In this document: positions 61,951 to 64,000 of the stretch, in pieces
How the letters are laid out: every line of letters starts with the position of its first letter
Numbering within the stretch: the first letter of the stretch is position 1
Assembly (NCBI RefSeq): GCF_039023475.1
Contig: NZ_JBCHVB010000004.1
Location: 62,001-126,000, forward strand
Reading direction: 5' to 3'
Length of the DNA stretch: 64,000 nucleotides
Origin: Erwinia sp039023475
GTDB lineage: Bacteria; Pseudomonadota; Gammaproteobacteria; Enterobacterales; Enterobacteriaceae
Position numbers and translations under genes: made by a program
The notes under the pieces: generated by a model
Databases searched by the model: none
Seen by the model: the letters and a program-made list of their open reading frames with translations, nothing else
Told to the model about the DNA's origin: nothing

Positions 61951-63060
61951 TTAACCGACCAGCAGACGCAGCATACGCCGCAGCGGCTCAGCGGCGCCCC
62001 AGAGCAGCTGATCGCCTACGGTAAAGGCGGAGAGGTACTCTGGTCCCATATTCAGCTTACGCAGTCGCCCAACCGGCGTTTTCAGCGTTCCGGTAACCGC
62101 CGCCGGCGTCAGCTCACGCATCGTCAGCTCACGATCGTTCGGCACCACGTTTACCCAGTCGTTGTGGGAAGCCAGCAGCTGCTCCACTTCACTCAGCGGC
62201 ACGTCTTTTTTCAGCTTCAGCGTAAAGGCCTGGCTGTGGCAGCGCAGCGCGCCAACCCGCACGCAAAGTCCGTCGACGGGGATGAGGCTGTCCGGTTGCA
62301 GAATCTTGTTGGTTTCCGCCTGTCCTTTCCACTCCTCCCGGCTCTGTCCGTTTTCCAGCTGCTTATCGATCCAGGGGATCAGGCTGCCCGCCAGCGGGAC
62401 GCCAAAATTATCCGTTGGCAGGGTGCCGCTGCGGCTCATCTCCGTCACTTTACGCTCGATATCAAGAATGGCGGAGGCCGGGTTATGCAACTCTTTCGCC
62501 ACATGGTCATGCAGCATCCCCATCTGGGTCAGCAATTCGCGCATATGCCTTGCACCACCGCCTGACGCCGCCTGATAGGTGGCCACAGAGGCCCACTCCA
62601 CCAGATTATTCGCGAACAGCCCGCCCAGCGACATCAGCATCAGGCTGACGGTACAGTTACCGCCGGCAAAGGTTTTAATGCCTTTATCCAGCCCCTGACG
62701 GATAACGTTGTGGTTAACGGGATCGAGAATAATCAGCGCGTCGTCTTTCATGCGCAGCGTGGAGGCCGCATCGATCCAGTAGCCCTGCCAGCCGGCGGCC
62801 CGCAGCTTTGGATAGATTTCCGTCGTATAATCGCCGCCCTGGCAGGTGATAATAATATCCAGCGCCTTTAGCGCTTCGATGTCAAAAGCGTCCTGCAACA
62901 CGCCGCTGGACTGACCGCCCACCTCAGGGGCTGGCTGCCCGTATTGTGACGTGGAGAAAAACACCGGACGAATGACGTCAAAGTCACGCTCTTCGCGCAT
63001 ACGCTGCATCAGCACGGAGCCCACCATGCCGCGCCAACCTACCAAACCAACTGTTTTCAT
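61951..63060 (-). CDS. asd: Aspartate-semialdehyde dehydrogenase
   Basis: Reduces aspartyl phosphate with NADPH in the pathway to lysine/DAP, methionine and threonine. It has 369 residues (E. coli 367). VGLVGWRGMVGSVLMQRM at the N-terminus is the NADP loop; the catalytic Cys is in AGGNCTVSLMLMSLGG (about 137); QAASGGGARHMRELL and the RVGALRCHSQAF segment with active-site His follow. I chose the ATG at 63060 (MKTVGLVG). It lies upstream of glgB, as in E. coli, and is divergent from yhgN. Confidence 0.97.
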   Translation of the reverse strand: MKTVGLVGWRGMVGSVLMQRMREERDFDVIRPVFFSTSQYGQPAPEVGGQSSGVLQDAFDIEALKALDIIITCQGGDYTTEIYPKLRAAGWQGYWIDAASTLRMKDDALIILDPVNHNVIRQGLDKGIKTFAGGNCTVSLMLMSLGGLFANNLVEWASVATYQAASGGGARHMRELLTQMGMLHDHVAKELHNPASAILDIERKVTEMSRSGTLPTDNFGVPLAGSLIPWIDKQLENGQSREEWKGQAETNKILQPDSLIPVDGLCVRVGALRCHSQAFTLKLKKDVPLSEVEQLLASHNDWVNVVPNDRELTMRELTPAAVTGTLKTPVGRLRKLNMGPEYLSAFTVGDQLLWGAAEPLRRMLRLLVG

Positions 63061-63340
63061 GTTGCACCTGCTGAGGCGACCCGATCTGCTCATTTGTTTT
63101 CCGGCAGCGTCCGGCCCGACTACGCAGTGAAGCTACGCGGCGGTCCGGCATGCGGGAGAAAAGCAAACTGACTACGAGAGTAACGCCTGACCTGTTAGAG
63201 TAAATGAAGAAGAAAACGATCTACCGTTTACCTTACAAAATGTTGAAAAAGTGGCAAGTGAATTAAATCGATTGCAGGCAATTTTTTAGCAGTGCTGCTT
63301 ATAATCCGCAGCAAAATGCGCTGATAAGAGAACAATAACG

Positions 63341-63934
63341 ATGACAGAGATGATCTCCGCAACAATATTATTGTTGCTCATTATGGATCCGCTGGGCAAT
63401 TTGCCCATTTTCATGTCGGTTTTGAAGCATCTGGAGCCAAAACGACGCCGGATAGTGCTTATCCGTGAAATGCTGATCGCGCTGGCCATCATGCTGCTGT
63501 TTTTATTTGCGGGGGAAAAAATTCTCGCGTTCCTTAACCTGCGGACTGAGACCGTTTCCATTTCCGGCGGCATTATCCTGTTTCTTATCGCCATCAAGAT
63601 GATTTTCCCTTCACAGGAGAGCAGCGGCAGCGGACTTTCCGCCGGTGAAGAACCTTTTCTGGTGCCGCTGGCGATCCCGCTGGTGGCTGGCCCGTCGCTG
63701 CTGGCTACCCTGATGCTGCTTTCACATCAGTATCCCCATCAGATGACGCATCTGGCCGGCGCGCTGCTGATTGCCTGGGGCGCGACGGTGGTGATCCTGC
63801 TGCTGTCGGGACTGTTCCTGAAACTGCTCGGGGAGAAAGGCGTTAATGCTTTAGAAAGGCTGATGGGGCTGATTCTGATTATGCTGGCGACGCAGATGTT
63901 CCTGGACGGCATCCGGGCCTATCTGAAGATCTGA
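63341..63934 (+). CDS. yhgN: YhgN, MarC-family inner-membrane protein
   Basis: A 197-residue protein (E. coli YhgN 197) with about six hydrophobic segments. The N-terminal LLLIMDPLGNLPIFMSVLK and a second copy-like segment (PLAIPLVAGPSLLATLMLL) are typical of MarC (UPF0056). Function is not established; members were once linked to multiple antibiotic resistance, but this was not borne out. It is divergent from asd. Confidence 0.94.
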   Translation: MTEMISATILLLLIMDPLGNLPIFMSVLKHLEPKRRRIVLIREMLIALAIMLLFLFAGEKILAFLNLRTETVSISGGIILFLIAIKMIFPSQESSGSGLSAGEEPFLVPLAIPLVAGPSLLATLMLLSHQYPHQMTHLAGALLIAWGATVVILLLSGLFLKLLGEKGVNALERLMGLILIMLATQMFLDGIRAYLKI

Positions 63935-63952
63935 AAAAGGGTAGCCCCTTTT
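63935..63952 (+). terminator. Probable terminator after yhgN
   Basis: AAAAGGG pairs with CCCTTTT around a 4-nt loop, directly after the yhgN stop. The T-run is short (four) and part of the stem. Confidence 0.4.
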
Positions 63953-64000
63953 CCGGTTTGCTGAACAGGCCTGACTGACGCACACCACGGCCTGTCCCGC

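Noticed and set aside
63061..63340. Possible lysine riboswitch before asd
   Set aside because: I see GC-rich inverted repeats near 63100-63150 but not the multi-helix layout of the lysine riboswitch.
1..64000. CRISPR array, prophage, insertion sequence, tRNA or rRNA
   Set aside because: No regular spaced repeats, transposase or integrase frames, or tRNA/rRNA-like stretches were seen in the window.

Overview
The window is a stretch of chromosomal core genome from a gamma-proteobacterium of the order Enterobacterales. Gene order follows the well-known E. coli yhfK-to-yhgN segment: yhfK, argD, pabA, fic, ppiA, tsgA, nirBD, cysG, then the trpS-gph-rpe-dam-damX-aroB-aroK block, hofQPONM, mrcA, nudE, igaA, hslRO, pckA, envZ/ompR, greB, tex (yhgF), feoAB, bioH, gntX, nfuA, malQ, glpRGE, glpD, glgPACXB, asd and yhgN. 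Protein sequences are close to E. coli but clearly distinct. Several E. coli genes are missing from their usual places (yhfG as a separate gene, nirC, yrfG, yhgE, feoC, gntT, malP, malT). Other genes sit in the gaps: codA, a cytosolic GH28 protein, a glucosylglycerate-phosphorylase-like GH13 enzyme and a small secreted YhcN-type protein. This pattern would fit the Erwinia/Pantoea group, but that placement is inference from gene content and not from a marker search.

Layout. 1-5.1 kb: 3' part of yhfK, then argD (tandem ARG boxes), pabA, an unusual fic and ppiA. 5.3-12.4 kb: tsgA, codA and the anaerobic nitrite reductase genes nirB-nirD-cysG, with a perfect FNR site and a 7-2-7 NarL/NarP site. 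12.5-18.8 kb: the dam superoperon on the minus strand. 19.0-22.5 kb: hofMNOPQ, the PilMNOPQ-like DNA-uptake operon. 22.6-31.7 kb: mrcA, nudE, igaA, hslR-hslO behind a sigma-32-like promoter, and pckA. 31.7-41.2 kb: envZ-ompR, the GH28 gene, greB, tex, and feoAB behind Fur- and FNR-like sites. 41.3-51.8 kb: the GH13 phosphorylase, a YhcN-like gene, bioH/gntX, nfuA behind a type-1 IscR site, malQ, and the glp regulon genes with GlpR operators. 52.0-63.9 kb: the glycogen operon glgBXCAP, then asd and yhgN (partly divergent).

No tRNA, rRNA, insertion sequence, prophage or CRISPR array is visible. The most unusual items are: (i) a fic gene whose first ~25 codons match the YhfG/FicA antitoxin and then run directly into the Fic domain, so toxin and antitoxin look fused with the inhibitory Glu lost while the Fic motif is canonical; (ii) a ~210-bp imperfect palindrome between glpD and glgP; (iii) a cytosolic GH28 protein between ompR and greB with an altered GHG motif; (iv) a stand-alone GH13_18 phosphorylase. 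I did not find a clear multi-gene system of unknown type. Most of the window is ordinary housekeeping DNA.
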